Below, in pieces: positions 1 to 7,818 of a DNA stretch of 14,437 nt. Location of the stretch: the NCBI GenBank assembly GCA_963169055.1, contig CAUJFU010000416.1, forward strand, positions 1-14,437, in the 5' to 3' direction. Under the pieces are notes generated by a model, which was given only the letters and a program-made list of their open reading frames with translations, was not told the origin of the DNA and searched no databases. The position numbers and the translations under genes were made by a program. This DNA is from Myxococcota bacterium. Lineage in GTDB: Bacteria; Myxococcota_C; UBA6777. Each line of letters starts with the position of its first letter. The first letter of the stretch is position 1.

Positions 1-225
1 TATCGTTTTCGATTCGATTACGCTTCTCCTCATCCCTAAATCTATCGTTTTCGATTCGATTACGCTTCTCCTCATCCCCAAATCTATCGTTTTCGATTCA
101 TTTACGCTTCTCCTCATCCCCAAATCTATCGTTTTCGATTCGTTTACGCTTCTCCTCATCCCCAAATCTATCGTTTTCGATTCGATTACGCTTCTCCTCA
201 TCCCTAAAGCAACCGTTTTCGGTTC
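1..225. repeat. 42-bp tandem repeat, five copies plus a degenerate sixth
   Basis: Five consecutive 42-bp units start at 1, 43, 85, 127 and 169, and a decayed sixth begins at 211. The array touches the window edge and may extend further left. Units differ at very few positions: C/T in the CCCTAAA/CCCCAAA part, and ATTACG versus TTTACG in the middle. Each unit contains the small palindrome ATCG-TTTT-CGAT (2-13, 44-55, 86-97, 128-139, 170-181). In the sixth copy it becomes ACCG-TTTT-CGGT (212-223), so the stem survives through a paired change. Because 42 is a multiple of three, reading frames persist. The plus frame from base 2 stays open to a TAA at 287-289, repeating a 14-residue unit IVFDSITLLLIPKS. 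One minus frame is also open to the edge, while another is broken by TGA in copy 3. No start codon or ribosome site supports any of them, so I treat the array as non-coding. Confidence 0.93.
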
Positions 226-249
226 AAAAGGCCAACGCCCTGTCGTTGG
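222..249 (-). terminator. Possible intrinsic terminator of the fibrinogen-like lipoprotein gene
   Basis: Read on the minus strand, CCAACG (249-244) and CGTTGG (237-232) form a 6-bp stem around a 6-nt loop, followed by CC and a run of four T (229-226). It lies about 100 nt past the stop codon at 351. The stem is short and the T run is brief, so termination efficiency is doubtful; this is a weak call from shape alone. Confidence 0.3.
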
Positions 250-350
250 GCAGCCACAGATGCCTAACACTCGTACACGTCCTCTGTAAAGCCCGTCCAG
301 TGGGGGTAATCTGACAGGGGTACTTGCCGTTTCCCCCCCCATCGTGCCGC

Positions 351-2825
351 TCAGCGCAAATACAAGTTCATCTGGGAGACGATATCCAGCTTTTTACTCG
401 CAAACACCCCGCAATCCCCCGAAGAAGCCCCTGCGATCCAGCTACTATTGAGGTTGCACGCCGTTCCCGTCCCACCAAGGCCGATCCACGAGAGCGTCTG
501 CTTTGTCTGGACTCCGCAATCCTCTTCTTGGCCGACCGCCCCGATCCGCACTTTTGCGTTTTTGAAGATATCTGTTGTCCAGGATTGCTCTTTTGAAAAC
601 CCTTCGAGAACGCAGTTTTTATGGAGTTTTGCCATCGGGTTGGGAAACCACTCCATCCACGCCATCGCACCGAGCGGATACGCAAAGCGCAACGCTGCGG
701 GGTTGGGCGAAACGAACACTTTTGACAAGGGTTCGCTGTTCGGATTGTCGAGATGCACCACAAGGCTCGTCAACGTCGAATCTTTCGTACCAGACGATAT
801 GTCCAACACGGTTTGTTCCAGCATGATCTGCTGTGGAGCGAGGCTGGTGTAGCTTGCGAGAGAAAAACTGCCTTGGCTTAAAGGCGCGTGGCTTTGGTTT
901 ACGTTGCTTGAAGGAACACCGTTGGCCCAAGCCGTCGCGTTATCAAACGCAAAGGTAGATTCTTTTCCGTTGATTTTGAGCGCAAGCGTCCATCCTCCGC
1001 CATGTTTGGTCATGTCGCAATAAGTTCGATACGAACCGGATGAACCCGCCAACCAGTATTCACCGCTGATTTCACTGACAGCGGGTGGCATCCGATAGTC
1101 GAGACAGCTTTTGGCGAACTGGTTGGAGCCATAGGCCAAGGCGTTGTTTACTGTGACGAGTTGTTGTGAGGGGGTAGGAAACGCCCGTACCCACAGATAC
1201 GCATACACATTTTCAACGATCGATCGGGTACCTCCCCGCCAAAAACCAGCCCCAAAACTGCCGTTTGCTGCGGAATCGTATTTTACTCCCACACCAAGAA
1301 CCGAGAAGTTTGTAGTACAAGCCGCCGCGTCCGAAGAAATCAAGCCCATGCGGATCTTGAGATTCGCTCCCTGGGTTTTTTTAAGACCCTCCGCACAAGG
1401 GTACGAATACACCTCCGAACCGTTGATCAACGCACGCCAGTTTTGGCGCTCCAATCCTCCACCCACCGATAGCGCTGGCGTTGGCGCTTTCATGACCTCC
1501 ATCAAGGAAGGCTTGCTTTGATCCAGCGTCAGTATGGCCCTTCTCCGCTCGGTGGGTGCGACGGGTGTCGCCACGTCGGGCTCTGTCTGCATCTGGAGCA
1601 TGATCTGCTTGACTCCGACTTTGGTATAGCTGCGCAGTTTCGCGTCGCTGCCATCCAACAGAGCATCGTCTGATTGCGGAGTTGCAGACACCAACTTATC
1701 GTCCTCCCATTTCGGCGAATCGTATTCAAACGTCGAACCTGTTTTCTTGATCTTCATGGTCAACGTCCATCCGCCGCCTGCGTAGGTCATATTGCAGGAC
1801 ACCCAATGCTGATCCGCTTTGTCGAGGATCTGGTACACACCGTCCTTCGTTGCAGCCTCGTATCCTGCGGGCGGATAGCGGTACTCCATACAATCTTTTG
1901 CAACGGCACCATCTCCCCATCCCACCACGTTATTCAACGCATCCCTTTTCAAGGGCGCCACACAACGGCTCGTTGTTCCGCTCTGTTGACAGTCCATTCC
2001 TGTCGGACAATCAGCGGAACTCGTACACGGATCATAAAAGCAGCGTTTCTGAAGACTGCACTTTCCGCCTGATCCGCACTCGCCGTCGTTTGCGCAATCA
2101 CCGCACTTCCCGTCTTTTTTGCAAACATCTCCTAACGTGGGACACGTTTTTGGATCGGAGTTCGTGCATTTATCTTTGGCGTAGCAAGAACCGTTCAGTG
2201 CGCAGTACGCGCCCGGCCCAAGACTTGTGCAATCGTCTGCTTTCTGACAGCACTTTTGGCCGCTTGGTCCAACACAAGTGTCAGGTCCGACTTCTTGGGA
2301 GGGTTCTGGAGAACTCCCGTCGGATACAGGCTCGCCGACAAGTTCCGCTGTGGGTTCTGCCACAGAATCAGGGGGCGGCTCAGCGGTTGGTTCGTTGGTG
2401 GGTTCGGCGGTTGGTTCCGCTGTAGGCTCAACTGTAGGCTCGATGGTCGAATCAGTGATTGGCTCGATGGGTTCGGACTCTTCGATAGAGGCTTCTTGCG
2501 GGTTGGGTTCGGTTGAATCGGGTGAAACCGTTTCTTCGGCCCCACTTGGTTCGCCCGCTTCGGTGGGGATCTCTGCACTAGGTTCGGAAGTCCCCTCTGT
2601 GACCCCTTCTGTGTGACTGTTTCCTTCGATCCGACTGGCCAAGACGCAGACATTGCCTTGGCACACATAGTCCGTATCGCAGGCTGTGGTGTTGTTGCAA
2701 AAGAATTTCGTGGGCTGCAACACAGGGACATCCCCACAGGCCAAAAACGCAAGCCACAAACCTGCGAAAAAGCTACAGAAAAAGCCACGATACCACCATC
2801 GCATCTTGTTTTTTTGCTTCTCCAT
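351..2825 (-). CDS. Surface lipoprotein with Cys-rich segment and two fibrinogen-like GGGWTL domains
   Basis: An 824-residue exported lipoprotein of unknown ligand. Residues 9-30 form a lipoprotein signal ending in a lipobox-like LAFLAC with Cys30. A short Cys-rich piece (43-60) is followed by a Glu/Pro/Thr stalk (about 75-185) with EPTAEPT repeats. A dense Cys-rich region (about 184-288) comes next, then two related domains (about 308-550 and 561-824). Each of these begins with a Cys-Asp/Leu-Tyr-Arg-Pro-Pro motif and carries the bacterial fibrinogen-like signature: CNMTYAGGGWTL at 344-355 and YCDMTKHGGGWTL at 602-614. In animals such folds bind sugars or other ligands; here binding is inferred. 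The ATG at 2825 has GAGGG about 10 nt upstream and puts the signal peptide near the N-terminus. ATG 2804 is a possible alternative. A longer upstream reading would run into the divergent gene and bury the signal peptide. It is transcribed divergently from the esterase lipoprotein, with 120 bp between them. Confidence 0.88.
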   Translation of the reverse strand: MEKQKNKMRWWYRGFFCSFFAGLWLAFLACGDVPVLQPTKFFCNNTTACDTDYVCQGNVCVLASRIEGNSHTEGVTEGTSEPSAEIPTEAGEPSGAEETVSPDSTEPNPQEASIEESEPIEPITDSTIEPTVEPTAEPTAEPTNEPTAEPPPDSVAEPTAELVGEPVSDGSSPEPSQEVGPDTCVGPSGQKCCQKADDCTSLGPGAYCALNGSCYAKDKCTNSDPKTCPTLGDVCKKDGKCGDCANDGECGSGGKCSLQKRCFYDPCTSSADCPTGMDCQQSGTTSRCVAPLKRDALNNVVGWGDGAVAKDCMEYRYPPAGYEAATKDGVYQILDKADQHWVSCNMTYAGGGWTLTMKIKKTGSTFEYDSPKWEDDKLVSATPQSDDALLDGSDAKLRSYTKVGVKQIMLQMQTEPDVATPVAPTERRRAILTLDQSKPSLMEVMKAPTPALSVGGGLERQNWRALINGSEVYSYPCAEGLKKTQGANLKIRMGLISSDAAACTTNFSVLGVGVKYDSAANGSFGAGFWRGGTRSIVENVYAYLWVRAFPTPSQQLVTVNNALAYGSNQFAKSCLDYRMPPAVSEISGEYWLAGSSGSYRTYCDMTKHGGGWTLALKINGKESTFAFDNATAWANGVPSSNVNQSHAPLSQGSFSLASYTSLAPQQIMLEQTVLDISSGTKDSTLTSLVVHLDNPNSEPLSKVFVSPNPAALRFAYPLGAMAWMEWFPNPMAKLHKNCVLEGFSKEQSWTTDIFKNAKVRIGAVGQEEDCGVQTKQTLSWIGLGGTGTACNLNSSWIAGASSGDCGVFASKKLDIVSQMNLYLR
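2340..2447 (-). repeat. In-frame EPT repeat encoding the lipoprotein stalk
   Basis: Degenerate 12-base units code for EPTA/EPTV/EPTN tetrapeptides at residues about 127-162 of the fibrinogen-like lipoprotein. The translation is low in complexity and rich in Glu, Pro, Thr and Ala, as expected for an extended spacer that holds the folded domains away from the membrane. Such in-frame arrays tend to vary in copy number between strains. Confidence 0.75.
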
Positions 2826-2945
2826 CACGAAAACGCCCTCACAAACATCCAAAGAAAACGCTACCCAAGCAACCCTGTCCCAAAATAGACGATAAGCCTT
2901 CAAAAGAAAGAGGCTCCTGCCAAAAAGCAAGGCGTCTCCGATGAG
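2826..2945. promoter_or_regulatory. Divergent intergenic region between two lipoprotein genes
   Basis: These 120 bases separate two divergently read lipoprotein genes and must carry at least part of both promoters unless each is transcribed from inside the other. I could not find a convincing -35/-10 pair on either strand. The only useful signal is the GAGGG before the minus-strand start at 2825. The call rests on arrangement, not on boxes. Confidence 0.35.
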
Positions 2946-5066
2946 ATGAAACGAATGGAACGCACGATGCGGCAAACCCAAAACACACCCCCGTTGCTTT
3001 TTTCCGCCGCTTTTTCCCGAACCAAGGGCTTGCTGCTCTACAGCCTTTTTCTGCTGGTATTGGGATGGAGTGCCAGTGGCTGCGATACGCTCTCTCCCCC
3101 CACCGAACTTGCCGAATCCACCGCAGAGATCGCCCTTACAGAATCCTTTCAACCCTCCGATGCCTCCGAGGAGTCTCTTAGCGAAGCACCTCCACACGAA
3201 TCGAAGATGGACGCATCGCCTCAAGAAACACACCCAGAGACGAACCTCCCCGAACCAACCCATCCTCCCAAAGAGGGCGATCCAGAACACTTTAGCCCAG
3301 ACATCCTTGTGGAGCATCCTCCAGAGATATCGCCCGAATCACCGAGCGAATCCATTCCAGAAACACCTACCGAGTCTCCACCACGCCGACCTCTGGTGTT
3401 GCACTTCAAAAAGCCCGTGTCATGGGGGGCGCCGTCGATCCATTTTTGGGCCACCGATCCACAACGCCAAGCCTCGACATGGCCCGGGATCTTGATGACG
3501 GATAGCGGCGATGGATGGGTGCATTACGCCTTTGCCCAAGCCACCAGCGCATCCTTTGTGTTCAATGATCCCACCACAAAAGAACAAACCATCGATCTGT
3601 CCCGTTCCCGCGAAGGTTGGTTTGTGTTGTACGGAAAAGACGACGTGGGAAAAAGCATCGGTCGTTGGTACGATCGCGATCCTGACAAGCTGCCGATCCT
3701 TCAGATATCGCCGACTGACGGGGATTTTTATGAAGACACGTTGGAGGTGTCCTTTGATATGCTTGGCCCCACCCCGACCACCGCACGCTATACCCTCGAT
3801 GGTTCGGACCCTTCCACGCAAGGCATCTCCTTCACCAAAGGCCAATCCATCCGCATCGGAAACGGCCTTGCCATCGGGCAATCGATCACACTTCGCCTCT
3901 TTCTTCAACACGCCCAAAACACCTTCCACCAGAGCCACACCTTCACCAAACGCCCGCCCCAAACCAAACGGCCTTGGGATCCAAACGATAAGCCCCAAAG
4001 CACCGAAGTGAAGGGGCGATTCGTATGGCTGAAAGACTTCAACAACCCCTTTGGCCTCGCCAACCGCCACGTCGTGCTTTATCTCCCACCCGATTACAGC
4101 ACCGCTTCACAACGGCGCTACCGCGTGATCTATTTTCACGACGGGCAAAATCTCTTCCAAAAGCAGGATTCTTCTTTTGGGATGGAGTGGAAAGTGGACG
4201 AGGCGCTTGACGCCCTACTCACCGAAGATCTGATCGATCCTGCGATCGTTGTGGGGATCTACAATACAGGCTCCACAAGGTCGATCGAGTATGTTGGAAC
4301 GTTAGCTGCCGACAAAAAAGCCCAGTACAGCAAGTGGATCGTCGAACACCTCAAACCCTACATCGATCACCATTACCGAACCCTCCATCAATCGGCCTAT
4401 ACGACGGTGATGGGTTCGTCCTTTGGCGGCATCATCTCGATCTATCTTTCTTGGAATTATCCCCAGACCTTCGGTGCTGCGGGTTGTGTGTCCAACTCGT
4501 TTCGAGAAAACGGTGCGCAGTTTCTCGCCGATCTACTCGCCTACCAAGGCCCCAAAAAGCCCGTGCGTTATTGGATCGATGCAGGCTACGAAGAAGGCGA
4601 GAAATACCCCGACGGGCGGGCATGGTATCTCGCCAATAACCGCCGATTTGCCGAAAAGCTCGCAGCACTCGGCCACAAAGACAACGAAGATCTGGCCTAC
4701 TTTGAAGCTGTTGGAGCCGATCACAGCGAGACCGCTTGGTCTTTGCGTATCAAAAAGATCCTGTACTTTCTCTTGCGAAAACAAACGCCCCATCCCACCC
4801 GCATCCAACTACGTACCAGTCTGCCTTTTGTCCCCTCCAACGGAAAAGCCTACGCCTCCGTCGATCTCCACTACGAAAACGATTTCCACCTCACGCGCAC
4901 CTTTTCCCAACACTCCCCCTCTTTTCTTCTACAAACCACAGCCCCCTCCATCCTCACCGTAGACACCACCCAAGAGGGCTTGCTGGCCCCCAAAAGCCTT
5001 GGCGTATCGGACCTCATCGTACAAGAGGGCCCTTTTTCTCATACGCTGTCCGTTCCTGTTCGTTAA
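2946..5066 (+). CDS. Lipoprotein esterase D-family hydrolase with carbohydrate-binding-like and chitobiase-like modules
   Basis: A 706-residue exported lipoprotein predicted to hydrolyse an ester, probably on a carbohydrate. Residues 29-46 form the signal with lipobox ASGC (Cys46). A Glu/Pro/Ser stalk (47-150) precedes a module at about 150-235 (HFKKPVSWG, STWPGILM, FVFNDPTTKEQT) resembling starch-binding CBM25/26-type modules. Residues about 248-320, with ARYTLDGSDPS, resemble the chitobiase C-terminal domain. The catalytic part (about 355-612) fits the esterase D / CE1 fold: FHDGQNLF at 397-404, nucleophile elbow GSSFGG with Ser492, candidate acid Asp545 in WIDAG, and His593 in GADHSE. A beta-rich tail of about 90 residues follows. 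The start is ambiguous between ATG 2946, 2955 and 2967; the last has GGA at a good distance. It is divergent from the fibrinogen-like lipoprotein and shares its stalk design, so both probably act at the cell surface. The substrate cannot be told from sequence. Confidence 0.9.
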   Translation: MKRMERTMRQTQNTPPLLFSAAFSRTKGLLLYSLFLLVLGWSASGCDTLSPPTELAESTAEIALTESFQPSDASEESLSEAPPHESKMDASPQETHPETNLPEPTHPPKEGDPEHFSPDILVEHPPEISPESPSESIPETPTESPPRRPLVLHFKKPVSWGAPSIHFWATDPQRQASTWPGILMTDSGDGWVHYAFAQATSASFVFNDPTTKEQTIDLSRSREGWFVLYGKDDVGKSIGRWYDRDPDKLPILQISPTDGDFYEDTLEVSFDMLGPTPTTARYTLDGSDPSTQGISFTKGQSIRIGNGLAIGQSITLRLFLQHAQNTFHQSHTFTKRPPQTKRPWDPNDKPQSTEVKGRFVWLKDFNNPFGLANRHVVLYLPPDYSTASQRRYRVIYFHDGQNLFQKQDSSFGMEWKVDEALDALLTEDLIDPAIVVGIYNTGSTRSIEYVGTLAADKKAQYSKWIVEHLKPYIDHHYRTLHQSAYTTVMGSSFGGIISIYLSWNYPQTFGAAGCVSNSFRENGAQFLADLLAYQGPKKPVRYWIDAGYEEGEKYPDGRAWYLANNRRFAEKLAALGHKDNEDLAYFEAVGADHSETAWSLRIKKILYFLLRKQTPHPTRIQLRTSLPFVPSNGKAYASVDLHYENDFHLTRTFSQHSPSFLLQTTAPSILTVDTTQEGLLAPKSLGVSDLIVQEGPFSHTLSVPVR

Positions 5067-5124
5067 CGCCCTTGCCACGAGGACTTTCGGCGTTGGATAG
5101 ATTGCGATGGGAGCGCCGAACAGG

Positions 5125-5152
5125 TTGACTTTTGGGCGGAAACAAACACAAT
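5125..5152 (+). promoter_or_regulatory. Possible sigma70-type promoter for the 152-residue gene
   Basis: TTGACT (5125-5130) is followed after 16 bases by CACAAT (5147-5152), about 55 nt before the ATG at 5208. The -35 matches the consensus at five of six positions and the -10 at four of six. It is the best pair in the 141-bp gap after the esterase gene, but such matches arise by chance and sigma70 rules from E. coli may not hold here. Confidence 0.35.
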
Positions 5153-5207
5153 TCGCAACGGTTGCCATCCCTCACGATCGCAGAAACACAAAGGAGCCGT
5201 TTCGATC

Positions 5208-5666
5208 ATGTACATCCATATCCCGCCCAATCCGCACATCTTCGTCGTCTACAACAACCTACACGCAGCACGGCTGTTTCCGCCCGCCAATGCAGGGGAG
5301 CTCTTTGGTATGCAGGGCCATCTCGCCATCAACTTGACCAAGATCGCAGGCGTCCACTACGGCAAAGACCAGATCGCACTCAAACGCGCAGATTATCAAA
5401 GACTGATGGCGACAGGCGAAGACAGCGATGTGGAACTTTGCCTAAGTTATCGAGGGGATCTGCCCACCGAAGAACGCACCCGAGCCGCAGGACAAAGCGA
5501 ATACCTCTCCGTCAAATGTCATTACTTCTCTTTTGTGGACGATACCGAAGCGCGAGGACGGCAATTTGTGCTCTTTTTTGAAGGAGCCAAAGGCATCTAC
5601 ATGGTGTTGCGCCATCGGCTCGAAACCCTCCTTGGTTTGAGCCTCACCCCCCCCGAGCAAGAATAA
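5208..5666 (+). CDS. Hypothetical 152-residue cytosolic protein
   Basis: I do not recognise this family. The protein has no signal peptide, membrane segment or obvious catalytic motif. It begins with a hydrophobic strand-rich stretch (HIFVVYNNLHAARLF at 10-24), then mixed polar sequence containing RADYQRLM (60-67). A second strand-rich part follows (KCHYFSFVDD at 103-112, RQFVLFFEGAKGIYMVLRH at 118-136), and the protein ends in a short Pro/Glu tail. The pattern suggests a small alpha/beta domain. The start is supported by AAGGAG about 11 nt upstream and by codon use like its neighbours. Overlapping readings in other frames are Arg-rich and look like shadows. It stands alone: 141 bp after the esterase gene and convergent to the GbsR-type regulator gene, 57 bp away. 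No function can be assigned. Confidence 0.75.
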   Translation: MYIHIPPNPHIFVVYNNLHAARLFPPANAGELFGMQGHLAINLTKIAGVHYGKDQIALKRADYQRLMATGEDSDVELCLSYRGDLPTEERTRAAGQSEYLSVKCHYFSFVDDTEARGRQFVLFFEGAKGIYMVLRHRLETLLGLSLTPPEQE

Positions 5667-5723
5667 ACAGGTTCTCTGCGAACAGACCGATGAGATGGAT
5701 CGAAGAGTTGGCGCAAGGAGGGG

Positions 5724-6377
5724 TCAAGTGGTGGTTTGTTCGGGGAGGAGGCGATCAGGTGGGGAGTCTGTATTGTTCGGATCTTCGGGGTCTTCCATTC
5801 GAGGGAAAGCATAAGGAAGAACACTCAACAGGTTGACCAGATCGAGATGGGCCGTGTTGAGGAAGATATGCACAGCGTGTTCGATCAACGAAGCAAGCGT
5901 GCTCATGCGCTCAACGCGATCCATCACTTCGGGGGGCGTGTGTTGATCGCTGCGTGCGGATACTTCGGCCTGTTGGAGGTCTTGTTTAACGCGATGGATC
6001 ACACCCGACTCACGCTCACGGATCACACGGCTGATCATGTGCATCAAGTCGGTCTCTGCGGCAAAATGCCAAGAGGACGTTTTGGGCAACCGAACTCGGC
6101 GGATCACATTCCATTGCTCCAACTCTCGCGTGATCATGGAGACCGCTCCCTTCGAGAGTTCGAGGATTTCTTGGATCTCGACCGCCGAAAGAGCCTCACC
6201 GCGCAAATAAAGCAAAGCCCAAACTCGCCCGTGGTTGCGCTTGAATCCCCAAAAATCGATCACATCTCCCACGGCATCGATGGCTTTGTGTTCCCAAGGC
6301 GCAAGCGGTCTTACAGAAGATTGCGCTTCGACCGGAGAGAACTGGTCGTCTTGTGAATCGGTCGTATGTTCCGTCAT
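5724..6377 (-). CDS. GbsR/MarR-family winged-helix transcriptional regulator
   Basis: A 217-residue DNA-binding protein of the GbsR branch of the MarR superfamily. The acidic N-terminus (1-25) is followed by a helix (AIDAVGDVIDFWGF, 32-45) and the family's characteristic RNHGRVWALLYL (47-58). The winged helix-turn-helix spans about 60-105 (SAVEIQEILELSKGAVSMITRELEQW, then VIRRVRL for the wing). The C-terminal half is helical, probably for dimerisation, and ends in an acidic Pro-rich tail. Members respond to small molecules or envelope state, but the ligand here is unknown. The start at 6377 is chosen because AAGGA lies 9 nt upstream; the longer upstream reading lacks family features. It follows the prenyl synthase gene in the same direction after 122 bp, and that gap contains an inverted repeat (6433-6475). 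Co-transcription or autoregulation is possible. Confidence 0.88.
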   Translation of the reverse strand: MTEHTTDSQDDQFSPVEAQSSVRPLAPWEHKAIDAVGDVIDFWGFKRNHGRVWALLYLRGEALSAVEIQEILELSKGAVSMITRELEQWNVIRRVRLPKTSSWHFAAETDLMHMISRVIRERESGVIHRVKQDLQQAEVSARSDQHTPPEVMDRVERMSTLASLIEHAVHIFLNTAHLDLVNLLSVLPYAFPRMEDPEDPNNTDSPPDRLLPEQTTT

Positions 6378-6432
6378 GATCTTGTGTCCTTGTGTGCAGA
6401 GCCGAGCGTCTTGTGTCGATTTGTGTTTTGAA

Positions 6433-6475
6433 ACGACCGAGGGTTGGCGGTGCGCTGCTGTGATGCGTCGGTCGT
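6433..6475. promoter_or_regulatory. 8-bp inverted repeat upstream of the GbsR-type gene
   Basis: ACGACCGA (6433-6440) and TCGGTCGT (6468-6475) are perfect reverse complements 27 bases apart, lying between the prenyl synthase stop and the regulator start. Read on the minus strand, the second arm is followed by TTTCAAAA. It could therefore be an operator for the regulator, a weak terminator of the prenyl synthase gene, or a chance match; the sequence alone does not decide. Confidence 0.4.
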
Positions 6476-6499
6476 ATGCCGTGTTGATACGGGCATCCG

Positions 6500-7537
6500 T
6501 CACGCTTGCCGTAATCCCTTGCATAACCATTCTCCCCACGCCGCGATATCCCGCCCTCCGGGTGCATGGAGATAAGGACCAAGCGCAGCCATCGCGAGAT
6601 CCACTTCTCGGCAAAGCGCTTGGTAGGTGTGTTCTGCGATCCCCAAAGCCAAGACAGATTCGCCAAGCTGTTGGATCTGGGGCTCATCAAGGCGTTCTTT
6701 GGACCACGCCAAGGAGAGCGCCTGACGAAAAGCAGGCGAGCGTTCGGAAGCGGTCAACAAGCAAAAAGAAGGATTGCGGTTGCGGATATCGGCAAAGCGA
6801 TCTTTGGGATCATCGCCGCGTAGATCCTTGAGATCGTCGGCCATTTGAAACGCAACACCCAGATGGAGGCCACAATCCCGCAGGTTTGCGACGGCATCCG
6901 TTTGATTCATCAAGAGGGCGACCGCTTCGCCACACCAGCCAAATAGCGCTCCCGTCTTGCCCATCGCGATCCCCCACCATGCCTCGACGCTCATCTCGGG
7001 GCGACCGCACGCAACGATCTCCATCATCGCTGCGCGGCTCATGCTTGCGACCAATTCAACTGCACGCTCGGTGATCATCGGTGGGTAGCGCTTGATTTGT
7101 AGAAAAGCCAACGACAACACCATATCTCCCGATAATACGGAGACTTTGTTGTCCCACAAACTACGCGCTGTCGGTCGTCCTCGGCGCATCGTGCCTTCAT
7201 CCACCACATCGTCATGCAACAGGCTTGCAGCGTGGATTAGCTCACCCGCCACAGCGATATCCGCCAAAGCCTCTTCGGACGCGCCGAGTGCTTCGCCAAA
7301 CATCCCCACAAGACGGGGGCGCACACGCTTGCCTCCCCCTTCCAAACAAAGATGGCGTGCGGCCTCGAGCAACACGCTGGCTTCTTGCATTGGGGCTGAG
7401 AATCCTCCCTCCAACGCCTTGCGTAAACGTGCTTCCACTTCTGCGAGGAAAGGCTCCTTAGAAAGCGAAAGACCTCGCTGCAAAAGCCCTTCTTGGCTTT
7501 GTGTTTCGGTGGACTTGTTTTGCGCTTCTGTGATCAT
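6500..7537 (-). CDS. Trans-type polyprenyl diphosphate synthase
   Basis: A 345-residue cytosolic enzyme that condenses isopentenyl diphosphate with an allylic diphosphate to make an all-trans prenyl chain. Family hallmarks are in order: GGGKRVRPR (67-75), first Asp-rich motif DDVVD (109-113) within LLHDDVVDEGTMRRGRPTAR, and second Asp-rich motif DDLKD (234-238) in FQMADDLKDL, followed by a basic loop (KDRFADIRNRNPS). Both metal-binding motifs are intact. The residues four and five before the first motif are Ser and Ala, not aromatic. In this family that usually allows products longer than C15, so a quinone side-chain or carrier-type product is plausible but not proven. The ATG at 7537 has AAGAGG about 9 nt upstream; a TTG at 7600 would add 21 residues without family similarity. 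The regulator gene lies downstream in the same direction. Confidence 0.93.
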   Translation of the reverse strand: MITEAQNKSTETQSQEGLLQRGLSLSKEPFLAEVEARLRKALEGGFSAPMQEASVLLEAARHLCLEGGGKRVRPRLVGMFGEALGASEEALADIAVAGELIHAASLLHDDVVDEGTMRRGRPTARSLWDNKVSVLSGDMVLSLAFLQIKRYPPMITERAVELVASMSRAAMMEIVACGRPEMSVEAWWGIAMGKTGALFGWCGEAVALLMNQTDAVANLRDCGLHLGVAFQMADDLKDLRGDDPKDRFADIRNRNPSFCLLTASERSPAFRQALSLAWSKERLDEPQIQQLGESVLALGIAEHTYQALCREVDLAMAALGPYLHAPGGRDIAAWGEWLCKGLRQA

Positions 7538-7596
7538 CCTCGTCAACCTCTTTCGCTCCCTCTTTACCACGCCACGTTGCAGCGCGCCGACTCTGT

Positions 7597-7818
7597 TCAA
7601 GATGACTTAAACCAATCAAACGATTCGCTTGGATCGCCCTTCCTTTTGGGAAGGCGCGGCATCATACACAAAAGCCTTTCCACCTCAAGAGCATCCTTTG
7701 CGTGCGAGCCAACAGCGATCAAGCGTAGGTCGTACGATCTCCAAATGGCCCATCGTTCGGGAAAAACGCGCACATCGAAGCTACGCAAGGCGTTGACACA
7801 AAGAAGCGGGGCGGTCAT
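7597..7818 (-). CDS. Doubtful 73-residue ORF upstream of the prenyl synthase
   Basis: The gap 7538-7975 has no secure gene. Within it, this minus-strand frame gives a protein-like sequence (LRSFDVRVFPERWAIWRSYD, then LRLIAVGSHAKDALEVERLL) ending 60 nt before the prenyl synthase start. The frame stays open further upstream, to 8160, where it overlaps the propeller gene on the other strand. The ATG at 7818 lacks a Shine-Dalgarno sequence, and I recognise no family. It may be a small cotranscribed gene, a gene remnant, or a chance open frame; the gap should also contain the promoters of both flanking transcription units. Confidence 0.25.
   Translation of the reverse strand: MTAPLLCVNALRSFDVRVFPERWAIWRSYDLRLIAVGSHAKDALEVERLLCMMPRLPKRKGDPSESFDWFKSS

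Noticed and set aside
1-225. CRISPR array
   Set aside because: The 42-bp units are directly adjacent, with no variable spacers.
333-340. Run of eight C just past the lipoprotein stop as a phase-variation tract
   Set aside because: It is downstream of the stop codon on the gene's strand, so slippage would not change the protein.
2826-3317. Upstream extension of the fibrinogen-like lipoprotein to 3317
   Set aside because: It would add 164 residues ahead of a clear lipoprotein signal and overlap the first part of the divergent esterase gene.
3420-4070. 216-residue minus-strand open frame inside the esterase gene
   Set aside because: It lies opposite a gene with clear domains and catalytic motifs and has no recognisable features; it is a codon-bias shadow.
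5065-5120. Terminator after the esterase gene
   Set aside because: Two weak overlapping stems exist (AACGCC with GGCGTT, and TTCGGCG with CGCCGAA), but loops are about 20 nt and no T run follows.
7597-7818. Exodeoxyribonuclease VII small subunit, which often precedes prenyl synthase genes
   Set aside because: The residues do not show the short Glu/Leu-rich two-helix pattern of that subunit.
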